This document shows positions 1 to 9,892 of a stretch of DNA of 37,354 nt, one piece after another (position 1 is the first letter of the stretch; every line of letters starts with the position of its first letter). The DNA is from Amanita rubescens. Taxonomy: Eukaryota; Basidiomycota; Agaricomycetes; Agaricales; Amanitaceae. The position numbers and the translations under genes are program-made. The notes below the pieces were generated by a model. It saw nothing but the letters and a program-made list of their open reading frames with translations. It was not told where the DNA came from and searched no databases. The DNA lies in contig WION01000520.1 of NCBI GenBank assembly GCA_015039365.1, forward strand, positions 1 to 37,354. Direction: 5' to 3'.

Positions 1-1410
1 GGGGATGATGCGATGCAGGTGGACAGTGTCGAGGAACAATTAGTTCGAGAGCAAGTGGACAATGTCGAAGAACGATTAGTTCGAGAGCAAGCAGACAATG
101 TCGAAGAACGATTAGTTCGAGAGCAAGTGGACAATGTCGAAGAACAATTAGTTCGAGAGCAAGCGGACAATGTCGAAGAACAATTAGCTCGAGAGCAAGC
201 GGACAATGTCGAAGAACGATTAGTTCGAGAGCAAGTGGACAATGTCGAAGAACAATTAGTTCGAGAGCAAGTGGACAATGTCGAAGAACAATTAGTTCGA
301 GAGCAAGTGGACAATGTCGAGGAACAATTGGTCCAAGAGCAAGTGGCACCAAAGGCTGATGATATGGAGTCCGATAATGCGACATCATTCCAAGAGCAAG
401 TTGTCAAAGGAATTCAGAGACTTCACGCCCGATTGTCTCAATGCGCATCACTACTTCCTCATCCTGGTCAAGATATAGAGTCCAAGATCTCACAACACCA
501 AGATGATATCACTTTTCACCCTGGAGAAAATGTAAGTGACGAAACAGGTATGCTCGCCGCGGGCCCTTTAGGACAAGGAGAAAGTCCCATTCAGATCGAT
601 GAGCCCACTTCTCACAAGGTGGGATCGCCGGAAGTTGACCTTCCTGAAGCGCCGAAATCCGACCTGAATGGATTATCCGCTGTGCATCGTAAGATTCACG
701 CTCGATTCGAAGTACACATCTAATGATTGTCCCTCAGAATCGCCTGAGAAGATCAAAGTTCCCACTCTTATCAGGGGTCTATTACATCCGGGCACGGTGA
801 AAATTGATTTTGACATCAAAGTTGGTATTCACTCTGCCCTACTGCGCTGGACTCGACGTCTGTCTCCAACGTAAGTGGCGCCAAATATGTTCTGGTTCTA
901 AAGTAATTGGTTAATGTTCAGGTGGAATGTCAATGATGCGATTTGCGTTAGCCTGGGATGTTACAACGCAACAGAAACAGCGTTAAAAGCGGTCTCCAGT
1001 AAGAGCGGGCGAGACTGGCGGGACTTTATCTCTTCACACCAGCCGTCGTGGCCCCAAACAGGTGGCCTCCAATTATTACTCAATGGGGGGAAACGATATG
1101 ACCTACCGCTCTCGCCTCCTCTTGTGAGTTTTCTCACTGGGTCCTGAAAATCGTAGCTAACCTAGCTTCAAAGACAACACAAGACGGTTTAGTTGACTTG
1201 TCCCCATATCTCGTCGAAGGCGCTAATGGTATTGAGCTGCATTCCACTCGAGATATGTCGAAATACGTTTTTGCCTTGGTGTTACATCCCCCAACACCCG
1301 GCCAATTGGCGTGGAAATCTGAACAGTGCAAAATGGAAAAGGACTGGAAAGATTGGATAAAGATCTTGACACAGCCGTTCAATCTTAATCCTGTTCCGTT
1401 TAAACGGTAG
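1..1410 (+). CDS. Hypothetical protein with 12-residue tandem repeats, 5'-partial
   Basis: The reading frame is open from base 1, so the start lies outside the window (first internal ATG at 13). Proposed exons are 1-688, 738-870, 922-1123 and 1174-1410; the three introns (49, 51, 50 nt) are GT-AG and keep frame. The N-terminal part is nine copies of a Glu-rich 12-mer of the type VDNVEEQLVREQ, which should form a charged helix or coiled coil, followed by a low-complexity linker. The C-terminal ~190 residues look globular, with a segment of the pattern LLLNGGKRYDLP ... VDLSPYLVEGAN ... YVFALVL. That pattern loosely recalls the PINIT fold of PIAS/Siz SUMO ligases (an Asn-Gly turn, then a hydrophobic strand after a conserved Asn), but no RING/SP-RING follows and I do not claim the family. 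Function unknown. It converges on EDE1. Confidence 0.55.
19..342 (+). repeat. 36-bp coding minisatellite, nine copies
   Basis: Nine uninterrupted 36-bp units lie head to tail and in frame. Most units differ at only one to three bases (Val/Ala at position 1, Gln/Arg at position 7). Near identity at the DNA level, including silent positions, points to recent expansion and probable length polymorphism between strains. Confidence 0.95.
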
Positions 1411-1651
1411 GGACGATACCCATTTCCTTTACTCATACCAGTCATATCCAAATTAAAGTAATAATAATTGCTTCAAAATATTAGAGCCTACGCAAAGATC
1501 GCAACCTGTAATAATCAAAAAAAAAACCTTTAAAGGAGTGAATAAAGAGGTGGAAACGAGTGCTTTTCAATTGAAGGACAGTAAGATGATTAATCGAAGA
1601 AGAAAAAAGAAACGAAACGAAGGCATGGGTGAGAACCAGAGGGATCATACA

Positions 1652-4600
1652 TTACTGTGAGCCGACCAAAATGTCCAAGGCCTTTTGGAAGTCATAACCA
1701 TTTCGTTCGAGAGCCTCAATAGCTTTTGCACGGTCGAAGCCTAATGAAACGAGTTGTTTTACAGGCTGAACGTCTTGGTCACCACCTGGGGAAACTGTTC
1801 TATTCAATCCCGCTTGTTCCTGTGGTGCTGAAAGCAGCTGTGGTTGGGAAGCCGCTGTTTGCTGCGCTTCCTGATTTTGCTGCTGCTGCTGCTTCTTCTT
1901 CCTACCGAACGGTAGTCGAATCTTCTTGGAAGACTTCATGAGAACAGGACTATGGAGAGTAGCTGGAGGTAACTTACGCTCAGTTTGGAGTGCCTTGTTG
2001 GAATGTTGCCAGGCTTGTCGTCCTTGGACGAAGAGGTCGAAGGTCGTGGTGATTTGGGCGATGGACCCCGTGGGGGATTTGAGAGTTTCGTCCTCTGGGG
2101 CGCGGGAGAAGAAGAGCGTAGCGAAGTTTCTGGGTATCCTGTTGAACCCCTTGGAGGGGACATGCTTTGAGGAGAGGCGGGCACACTGGAGGGGAACGGC
2201 CTCGAGGAGGCCGGCTCCAACCCCGGTGGTGCGGGAGACGACGGCGTGGCAGCTTGCGCTGCAAGGGAACCGGCGTCGGCGGAAGGATTAGATTCAAATC
2301 CTGAAAACGCTTCCTCGAATGTAAAAGATTTCACACGATCTTGCGCTATCGGGGGCAGTTTCGGGGGTGGAGACAAGTTGAAATCGTCATCGGCGCGTGT
2401 TGGCGGGATGGAGCCGTTAACATCTGTTGTCGGCGGAAACGTGACAGGGATGGCTGATGGTGGTGCAGAGGCACTTGGAGACGGAAAAACAAAAAATTCG
2501 TCAAAAGTGGCATCAGAGGAGAATTGCTGGCTATCGGAAACAGAATTTGAAGCGCCAGTCCCATTACGAGTTGGCATCAACTTCAAAGCTTCGTCAAATG
2601 CTGATATGCCAGTGTTATCGGCAGCAAAGGGGACAGTGGTAGATGTTCCTGTCAAAGAGGTCTCGAACGGACTTGTTGGTGCACCAAACGCGTCAAAAGC
2701 ATTGTGGGCAGCTGGATTATTAGAATCCGCTGGTGGCTGGGAAGCTTCATCTATTCGAGGCGTTGGCTCGGCTGCAACCGGTACTTCAAATATGTCATCG
2801 AAAGTTTTCGCCGACGGTTCTGCTCGTTTGTCGGCTGGAACAACTGCGTCTTTGTCTTGTGCGGTCGGCTTAATCTTCGCAAGTTCAGAAAGCGGGACTT
2901 CGTCGTCGCTGTCAGAATCTGACTCTTCGGCATCAAGTTCCTTGAGCTCTGTATTGAGATCCGTCTCGGTGCTTTGCCCCTGAGACTTTTGCTCTGCGTT
3001 CTCTTGGTCAGATGAGAGTGCTCCAGGTTTGGGACTCTCCACGAATGGTGTATTGAAGTCCTCAATGGGAGGGAAGTGAGCAGCTGAACCTTCTGACGAT
3101 TGATTGGATTTGGCGTCGTCAGTCCTACGCGATTCCTGTGTAGATAGCGGGTATGGATCGGGACTTGCCACACGGGATCTCTCAGTTGCAGACGAAGGCG
3201 GTGTTACAAAATGTTCACTATCGGCTGCCGGAGAGAAGAATGTATCTGAATGAGGAGAGAAAACACCAAGATCAACGGGTTGGGCCTTTGGAGTGGACTC
3301 TGTGTGTTCGGCCACGCCATTTGTGGATGAGGCGGGCTGGGGAGCGCCACCTTCGCCAGGAACTTTTGTATTTGTATTTTCATCGGTATCGAACACTTTG
3401 TCAAAACTGAACATATCTGGAGGGAACGTCGGTTGTGCAGCACCATTTGCTTCGATGACTGATGAAGAAGTCAATAAAACTGCGAACCAATGAGGCCAGT
3501 AGGTGGACGTACTACTAGAGCTCGCAGTAAGTTTACCAAAAGGATTGTTACTGCGCGCAACTGTCCCAGTGTTTGAAATGTCAGGTGTAGATGGAAGTGG
3601 ATGCTGCGCAGCAAATGTCACCGAATCGGGGGAGAGTGTGCGCTGGGGGCCTGTGATCATCGGTATCACGTCGATGTCCTTTGCCAGCTCTACTTCAACG
3701 ATCTCTCTCTCGGCCACGAGGGACGTCACCTCGTTCGTAGCCTCTTCCACTTCTTTTTCCAACTTTGCACGTTCACTTTCCTTTGTACTCAGCTGTTTTC
3801 TAGCAATGGCCAACAAGCCTTTTTGCTGCTTAGCCTCTTTCTTGGCTCGCTCTAATTCCTGCTTGAATTTTTCAGCCTCTTGACCGGCCTCCATCATTTT
3901 TCGATGCAATTCCCTGGCCTCCTCTTTGTCACGCAAGAAGACACCTTCTAGTTCAGCCTTTTCAACGCGTACTGCACTAAGATTGCTCTCCGCATGTATC
4001 AGTTCCTCGCGCGACTTTTGAATCTCGGTCAACTGGTTCATTTGGCGTTCCTTCAGAGTTGCAAGTGATCTAGTCTCCGTTTCGTACGCAGCCTTGGCAG
4101 AAAACAATTGAGTTTGAAGTGCGGAAAGCTGGGCCTCTTGATTAGCCACTATTTGTTCCGCGGACTGACGGTCATTTTTAACCGTTTCAAGAGAACGATT
4201 CGTCGAGCTGAGCTGATTTTGCGTATTTCCAATTTCGGCAGACTTGTCGTGCAATGGAGGTGAGGAAGGTTTGCTGTCACTGTCATCATCTCCAAGAAGG
4301 TCTTGATGCTGACCTACAAAAAACAGTAAGCATAATCCAATAAGTGAATAGTCGCGTTTTCATACTGAAGGGATCGTTCGTCGCAGCACGCGGTGGAATG
4401 GACGGTGGAGCAAATGAAGCTAGTTTTGGACCCGTTTGTTGCGGCTGGAGAGTAACAATGCTTCCCGTAGATTGAGACGGCACGGCAGGCGTATCGTCAA
4501 AAGAAAACAGGTCAGTAACCGGCTCTGGGGAACGCTGTTGAGTCACGGTATGGATATTACCATTGCGCATGGATGGCGGAATAAGTGAAAGAGGTAGAAC

Positions 4601-5947
4601 TTCGGGCAACTCTTGACCGGCAATTCTTTTCTGGATTAAATACATCGCAACCGCAAAACCATCTCTGGTTAGCTGGCCATTGTTGTCAAGGTCAGCCAAG
4701 TCCCTGAAAATTAATTAAAATGGGATGTCAAGAATTTCACTGAGTACATGCCATATCCGGGCCAAATCTTCACTTCCCAAACCGGATTTGAGCATGAACG
4801 GTACAGCTGCATCGCCGTCGACGTAGCCCCGCTTATTCACATCCATGTCGTCAAAATATCGGTCAGCGACAATCTTCTCAGAGGGACTGACGTCCCAACG
4901 GATGTTCTGGGCTGCTGGTTGGCCGAAGGGGCTTGCAGTAAACGGCGATGCAGGAGAGCGCGATGGGATACTGGAAGGCGCTTTCGGAGGCGAAATTCCG
5001 GTATAATTAGGCTGCAATACATTCTGTCCGGTATACTGGGGTTGAACTGCCGAGGGTTTGCTCTGTGAAAAAGTGCTGCCGACAGGACTGAAAGAACCGC
5101 TGTTGTTGGAAAGGTGAGAGCCCTTCGATTGAGTGTGACCTGCGGCTTGCTGGTATAGTCCAGGTGGTAATGATAATGGTATCACGGAAAGCTGGCGCGA
5201 CATGACAGCTTGTATAAAGTACATGCCAATGGTAAAGTCTGTTATATCCAAGGCGCCACGATCCTGGGTATCTGCAAGATTCCTGAAGAAGTTTAGATAT
5301 AGCGGGCAAAATCAAGTGCAAAAGATACGTACCATATCTGCAGGAGTTGGTCGGTTGATAGTTTAGACTTGAGAAAGACTCCTCTGGCCTTCTCGCCTGG
5401 GAAATGTCAAAAATGCAGTACCTTCTGATGGAAAGGATACACGAACCGCTTATAAGGCCGTTCTGAGGGCCAGCTTTATAGAAAAGACTATGGAATTTAG
5501 TTCGGTCCTGCACGGTCAGCGGAGGGAGGGACGCAGGAGGAGGAGGTGATTTGGGTAATGAAAGACCGGTATTCTGCTGTGTTACGATCGGAATGCCATC
5601 AATGGTGGGCAATGGTCCAGCTTAGGGCGAGTAAGCGAGGGAATGGTGCATGGTGGACAAGGCTTACGTCTCCCCAGTAGTTCTTTAGACACTTTCTCTC
5701 CCCTCTGCGCCCAACCCATGAGCCTAACGGCAATAGAAACGCCCTTCCTCGACAACCAACCATTGTTGTCTTCGTCGGCGATATTCCATATCTCACCAAG
5801 GGTTGTGGGAGGGAGATTGGCGCCAGCAAATGCCTTGATGGCAACGTCACCGGTAAGGATACCGAACTTCTGAGCGTCAAACAGAGAAAATATCTGGTTG
5901 ACGAGGGCTGTTTCTGACTGCGTCGGAGAGAAACTTGCAGGGGCCAT
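1652..5947 (-). CDS. EDE1: EH-domain endocytic scaffold Ede1 (Eps15-like)
   Basis: Early clathrin-mediated endocytosis scaffold that binds NPF-containing adaptors and ubiquitinated cargo. Seven exons: 5947-5668, 5620-5447, 5396-5333, 5282-4752, 4703-4366, 4313-1978, 1933-1652, giving about 1334 residues, close to yeast Ede1. Three EH domains lie near residues 5-95, 130-215 and 290-385; each has the IWN/DLAD core, and loops such as DEDNNG and DLDNNG look calcium-binding. A coiled coil covers roughly 480-680, then a long Ser/Pro/acidic disordered region, a basic KKKQQQQQ stretch and a C-terminal UBA (LVSLGFDRAKAIEALERNG, about 1298-1334). The intron at 4751-4704 must use a GC donor, because only that splice restores the conserved Trp-Asp-Leu-Ala-Asp of EH3. 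The ATG at 5947 precedes EH1 directly. An LTR element begins 105 bp upstream. Confidence 0.93.
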
Positions 5948-6052
5948 GGTGGACGTCGGGAGAGGAGAATGTATGGTGCCGTCCCTTCACGTTCACACGC
6001 TTAAGCGGGTGCTTGCTCGCAGCGTCACCTCAAAAAAATCCGATATTCCTTA

Positions 6053-6261
6053 TGAAGAAGCTGGGAAGCTGCCATTAGGAGTATATAAACTCCAGGGGTG
6101 AGATCAGAACCCCATTACGCCCAGTAGACGGCAAGTCTACCGGGGTAATGGTGGTGTCAAGTCATTGTTAAAGTATAAATAGTTACAAATAGGAGAACTA
6201 CTATATATGTAACTATGAATTATCATATACTTATCGTGTCTGGATAATGAGTATTACAACA
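6053..6261 (-). repeat. LTR, left copy (3' LTR in element orientation)
   Basis: 209 bp, TG...CA bounded. It is identical to the right copy except for one C/T difference in the run near 6110. It contains a perfect 9-bp inverted repeat, ATAGTTACA / TGTAACTAT, around a ~20-nt loop, and AT-rich TATA-like stretches. Confidence 0.95.
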
Positions 6262-6325
6262 CTCCCCCTCAGACCAAAAGTATGTAGGAAATGAATGAAA
6301 TGGAGTAATATATACTCCCCCTCAA
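6262..6325 (-). other. Polypurine tract and a second copy
   Basis: On the minus strand GAGGGGGAG abuts the 3' LTR (6262-6270). The same motif, TGAGGGGGAG, recurs at about 6316-6325 after a short AT-rich spacer. The first is the expected plus-strand primer site; the second may be a duplicated or auxiliary tract. Confidence 0.6.
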
Positions 6326-7827
6326 TGACTAGATTCTCGAAAGGAATGTCGGGTGAGGAAATGAAGGAATGATGCATGTCAAGCATGCATTTCGAATGTT
6401 GAATCGTTTCCGGACGATTCTTGATGTAGCACGTGAGCGCACGTCGGGCACGATGGGCATCAAGGTGCACCGTTTGCGTTGTATGCGACGGGCGTCGAAC
6501 GGTTGCGGTCGGACTCCGGTGGACACCATGTGGCAGCCGTTGCTCGATGGGCGTGAGTCGGTTACGGATGCCGTAGTGGATGCCGTAGTGGTCGTTGATG
6601 CTGATGCTGAGTAGCGAGTGTCGACAGACACTGTATGAGGCAGCGTGAGCGTGGTGCGCCGAGGTGTGCCGGCGTGAGCCGTGAGTTGGCAAGTGGTAGC
6701 GAGCTGTGGCGGACGTTGAGCAGCAGTGGCCAGGCGTCGATGGACGCTGGACGGTGGGCGTATTTGCTCGCCGTGTGGTACTGTCGTCGTCGTCAGGTGT
6801 TGCGCGCGTGTGGCACGAGTGCCGTGCGTCGCGGTCCAGAGGTGGCGTGTGCGTCGGTTCGCATTGGCGTTCCCCGTTGCAACTGAGGTGCGTGTTGCGG
6901 GTGTCGGTGAGCGTCAAATGCTCTGGGTGTGATTTGGTATGCACGTCGAGAGTGCTGCACTGTTGATGGTCGCCGTACCGTTTGTATGTCGTTCGTATTT
7001 CGTCTTGAGGCGTCGTTGGCTCGGGAATGCGTGTGTATGGCGTCGGATGTAGTTGTAGTCTTACTGGACCACTCCGGGTGTGTCATGTCGCCGCTGCATT
7101 GTCAGGCGCAGTTTGATGTCATGCTGGACGTTCCTGTCGATGCATTCCGTTGGCCGCTGCGATTTCGGGTTCAGTTTATTGAGGTCTTGACGGACCTGTC
7201 CCGGATCGTGCCTTTTTCGTCGTTTTGAACGCGGTCGGTCGTGTCGTTTACTTGACGGCGTGGCTGGCGGTCGTCCTGTGTGCCCTTCCTTCCTCCTCCT
7301 GCCGTTTCCCCGCCTACTTGTCCGTCTATCCTCCTCCTACTCCTTCCTTCCTTTCCCATCTCCGCGGGTCAGTGCATTGAGCACGTTGGTGCGAGCGTCC
7401 TCGCTGTGGTGGCTGTTGACACGCTTGTGATGTGTGACATAACGGTCTGTGACCGTATGTTTGAGTTCGGGATTTCGGATGAAATTTGCGTAGGTGGGGC
7501 TAATAGAATGGTGTAGCTTGACGTGGTACTATGTTGCAGTGAACCGGATGGCTTGTAGAGTGAGCGCGCTGGGCGCGTGCCGCTGTGTGAGTCGCCGAGT
7601 ACCATTCCTTGCAGCGCGTCACGCAAGTGACATGACGTGACACGCCAAAACACAGAGTTTCGGCGTCTCGACGTCTCGACGTTCCTGCCCTGTTCCTAGT
7701 CCTCCTTTCTATCCTTCTCCTGCCTAGCCTTTCTGAATGTCAACTGGATTGGCATCCAGATCTTCCCCTCGAGCCAGTTGGCTTTCATATGTTTTAGTCG
7801 TGCGACACTGTGACGTTTGAGTAACAC

Positions 7828-8012
7828 TTTCGTGGGTTGGGTTTCGTAGCCCCTGCGCTCGCAACCGCTATACCCATTCTTGTATAGTGTCTTGGGTCGT
7901 GAAGTGTAGCTTGATGGCTTGACTTTTTCGTAGGTTTGACCTCGGAGCGTGTGCGCTTGCGGCTATAGAGCCTATTCTCGTGTAAAGTCTTGTTCCAGGT
8001 GACGTGACGTGA
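7828..8012. repeat. Degenerate ~95-bp tandem duplication inside the LTR element
   Basis: The stretch TTCGTGGG...CTATACCCATTCTTGTATAG (from about 7829) recurs from about 7926 as TTCGTAGG...CTATAGAGCCTATTCTCGTG. The two copies are clearly related but diverged, so this duplication is older than the insertion. In the minus-strand frames both encode a related peptide (HYTRMGIAVASAGA / LYTRIGSIAASAHA). Confidence 0.6.
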
Positions 8013-8236
8013 CAAATGTTCGCAAATGTTCGAGAATCGATTTTAAGGTGGAATCGACGTGTGTAGGAATTATTGGTGAATGGCTGTGATGACATGGAGT
8101 GTAGGGACTTGAGGAATGCCTGTAAATGAATGCCAGGACTTTGGCTATAGCTTTGTTGAACGGGGCTAGTACTACCCGTGACACTGTTGTGACTGGATGA
8201 CGAAAAATTTCTGAATCTTTGAGATGGCTTTGCCAG

Positions 8237-8250
8237 CGGGGCCCATAACC
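8237..8250 (-). other. Probable primer-binding site of the LTR element
   Basis: Minus-strand GGTTATGGGCCCCG directly follows the end of the 5' LTR. GGTTATGGGCCC resembles the copia primer site, which pairs with the anticodon arm of initiator tRNA-Met. The tRNA of this genome was not available for comparison. Confidence 0.65.
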
Positions 8251-8459
8251 TGAAGAAGCTGGGAAGCTGCCATTAGGAGTATATAAACTCCAGGGGTGAG
8301 ATCAGAACCCTATTACGCCCAGTAGACGGCAAGTCTACCGGGGTAATGGTGGTGTCAAGTCATTGTTAAAGTATAAATAGTTACAAATAGGAGAACTACT
8401 ATATATGTAACTATGAATTATCATATACTTATCGTGTCTGGATAATGAGTATTACAACA
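8251..8459 (-). repeat. LTR, right copy (5' LTR in element orientation)
   Basis: 209 bp and 208/209 identical to the left LTR. Its promoter-like AT-rich region lies 187-390 bp from the UBE2C ATG. The target duplication CCTTA follows at 8460-8464. Confidence 0.95.
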
Positions 8460-8645
8460 CCTTAACCAGCTTGGCTCATACCCTATCGTCAACGCGTACG
8501 CACCCCGAGAGCAATCCCATGGCTCCCAGGCCTCCTTCGCTCTGTGCGGGCGGCTGCGCGGAATAAAGGAATGGGTCACGTGATCATATAAATCCGGACG
8601 CGTGCCATGCCTGAGCCCTGCTGGCGCTTTTGCTCTTTGACGGTC

Positions 8646-9474
8646 ATGGAACAACTCACATCTGCTTTGGCCCCTTCTCGCGCTTCCCAAAAATCAAATG
8701 TAGCAGCGCCCGAGCAGCAAAACACTGGCAGCGTCACGAAACGGTAATACATCTCTTTCACTTGCCAGGATGCATTCTGACGCGTAGAACTCGAAGACTC
8801 GGAAATGAACTCATGACTTTGATGGTTTGTTCTTCGCTACCTATTCATAATAACATGTTATCAACGCGAGAATAGATGTCCTCTTCTCCAGGAATTGTAA
8901 GTTCTTTCGCCACTCGTGCAACCAAGATCTCATTGTTCGCAGTCGGCTTTCCCAAAAAGCGATGGTAACCTCTTTGAGTGGATTGGGACGATCGAAGGCG
9001 CGACTGGAACTGTAAAACTGAATGCCCCCGAGGCGGTTGTAGGCTGATTATAGTGCCAGGTTTATGCGGGCCTTAGTTTCAAGATTTCGATATCCTTCCC
9101 ATCAAACTATCCATACAAGCCGCCCACAATAAAGTTTGACACGCCATGCTACCACCCAAACGTGGATATTAGCAACGGCACCATTTGCTTGGATATCCTA
9201 CAGGTAATGAGATAAGTGAAACGGAGATGGCGATGAGCTGATTGGATGGATGCAGGATAAATGGTCTGCGGTATACAGCGTGCAGACGATCCTACTTTCT
9301 TTACAATCACTGCTCGGAGGTAAGTAAGCAAAAGATATCTAAGAAGACGTGACTGAGTGTATGGCAGAGCCGAACAATGCATCGCCATTGAACTCTGAGG
9401 CGGCAGGACTGTGGGGACGGGAGACGGAGTACAGAACGGAGGTGATGAAGCATTATCGGGTATTAGTAGAGTAG
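8646..9474 (+). CDS. UBE2C: Ubiquitin-conjugating enzyme E2 C (UbcH10/Ubc11 type)
   Basis: E2 of the family that works with the anaphase-promoting complex. Seven exons: 8646-8743, 8788-8824, 8876-8896, 8943-9011, 9060-9203, 9256-9319, 9368-9474. All introns are GT-AG and 44-52 nt. The product is 179 residues, the same length as human UBE2C. Family marks in order: [11 protein letters not shown] helix, [38 protein letters not shown] (the HPN motif), GTICLDIL with catalytic Cys about 118, [21 protein letters not shown] and EPNNASPLN. Exon 3 is only 21 nt, coding MSSSPGI. The ATG at 8646 gives the short disordered N-terminus typical of this E2. It is divergent from EDE1, with the LTR element in the gap. 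Confidence 0.95.
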
Positions 9475-9892
9475 TAGTAGCGGAGTTTGTAGTAGTGCTT
9501 TTCAACTTAGGTGCTGGTAACCTGTATGAGTTTACTCTACTACTTCACGTCCATTCGCTCATCTCTAGCTAGATATTAGCTCTGGTAGCTTCATGCGTCA
9601 ACGACAGCTCCCCCCATCCACCTTACGCCTCGTCAATGGCCCGGTGCCACCCCATAGGTAATAATAATAAAAAATTAAAAAAAAATTCTAGTGTTGGCGA
9701 CTGAACTTGGGAGTTTAGTGCACCCAAGTACAAAATGCCCGCGCAACCGCCACGAACGTACCAACGGGTAGAGGGACGCACATTAGCTGAGGTTGTGAGA
9801 AGGGATTCAGTAGCGTACATGATGCCTCGTGTACTTGTTCGATAAGCAACCACCAACAAGAAGAGCCAGCCGTAATTTTCTTTTCATCGCTA
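9475..9892. other. Intergenic region between UBE2C and the PIN4-like gene
   Basis: 418 bp with no credible coding exon or RNA gene. It opens with a GTAGTAGTAG run over the UBE2C stop and contains a TAATAATAATAA/poly(A) tract (about 9658-9688). It presumably holds the 3' end of UBE2C and the promoter of the next gene. Confidence 0.5.

Larger units (their letters stand above)
6053..8459 (-). mobile_element. Young non-autonomous Ty1/copia-type LTR element
   Basis: Two 209-bp direct LTRs (6053-6261, 8251-8459) differ at one base and are flanked by the same 5 bp, CCTTA (6048-6052 and 8460-8464). Orientation is read from three signs. On the minus strand the LTR starts TGTTG and ends CA. A purine tract GAGGGGGAG (6262-6270) abuts that start. 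GGTTATGGGCCC (minus strand, just left of 8251) follows the other LTR and resembles the internal initiator-Met half-tRNA primer site known for copia. The ~2-kb interior has no gag, protease, integrase or reverse transcriptase reading frame: the longest ORF (237 codons, minus) is low-complexity His/Thr/Arg. It must therefore be mobilised in trans. The interior is rich in G+T on the plus strand and carries a degenerate tandem duplication. Confidence 0.93.

Noticed and set aside
19..342. CRISPR-like regular repeat array
   Set aside because: The units are contiguous without spacers, in frame and within a eukaryotic coding region.
2246..2983. 245-codon plus-strand ORF
   Set aside because: Antisense shadow of the Ser/Pro/acidic region of EDE1.
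5007..5612. 201-codon minus ORF as an independent gene
   Set aside because: It starts as EDE1 exon 2, then reads on through introns and out of frame through exons 3-4; after the first ~55 residues it is not a real product.
6231..6944. 237-codon minus-strand ORF in the LTR element
   Set aside because: His/Thr/Arg-rich low-complexity translation without retroviral motifs. It follows from the C+A bias of the strand and runs into the LTR.
9149..9505. 118-codon minus-strand ORF
   Set aside because: Overlaps exons 5-7 of UBE2C, which has a full set of family motifs on the other strand.
9690..9770. Possible tRNA upstream of the PIN4-like gene
   Set aside because: No cloverleaf with paired acceptor stem, T-loop GTTCRA box or correct spacing could be drawn.
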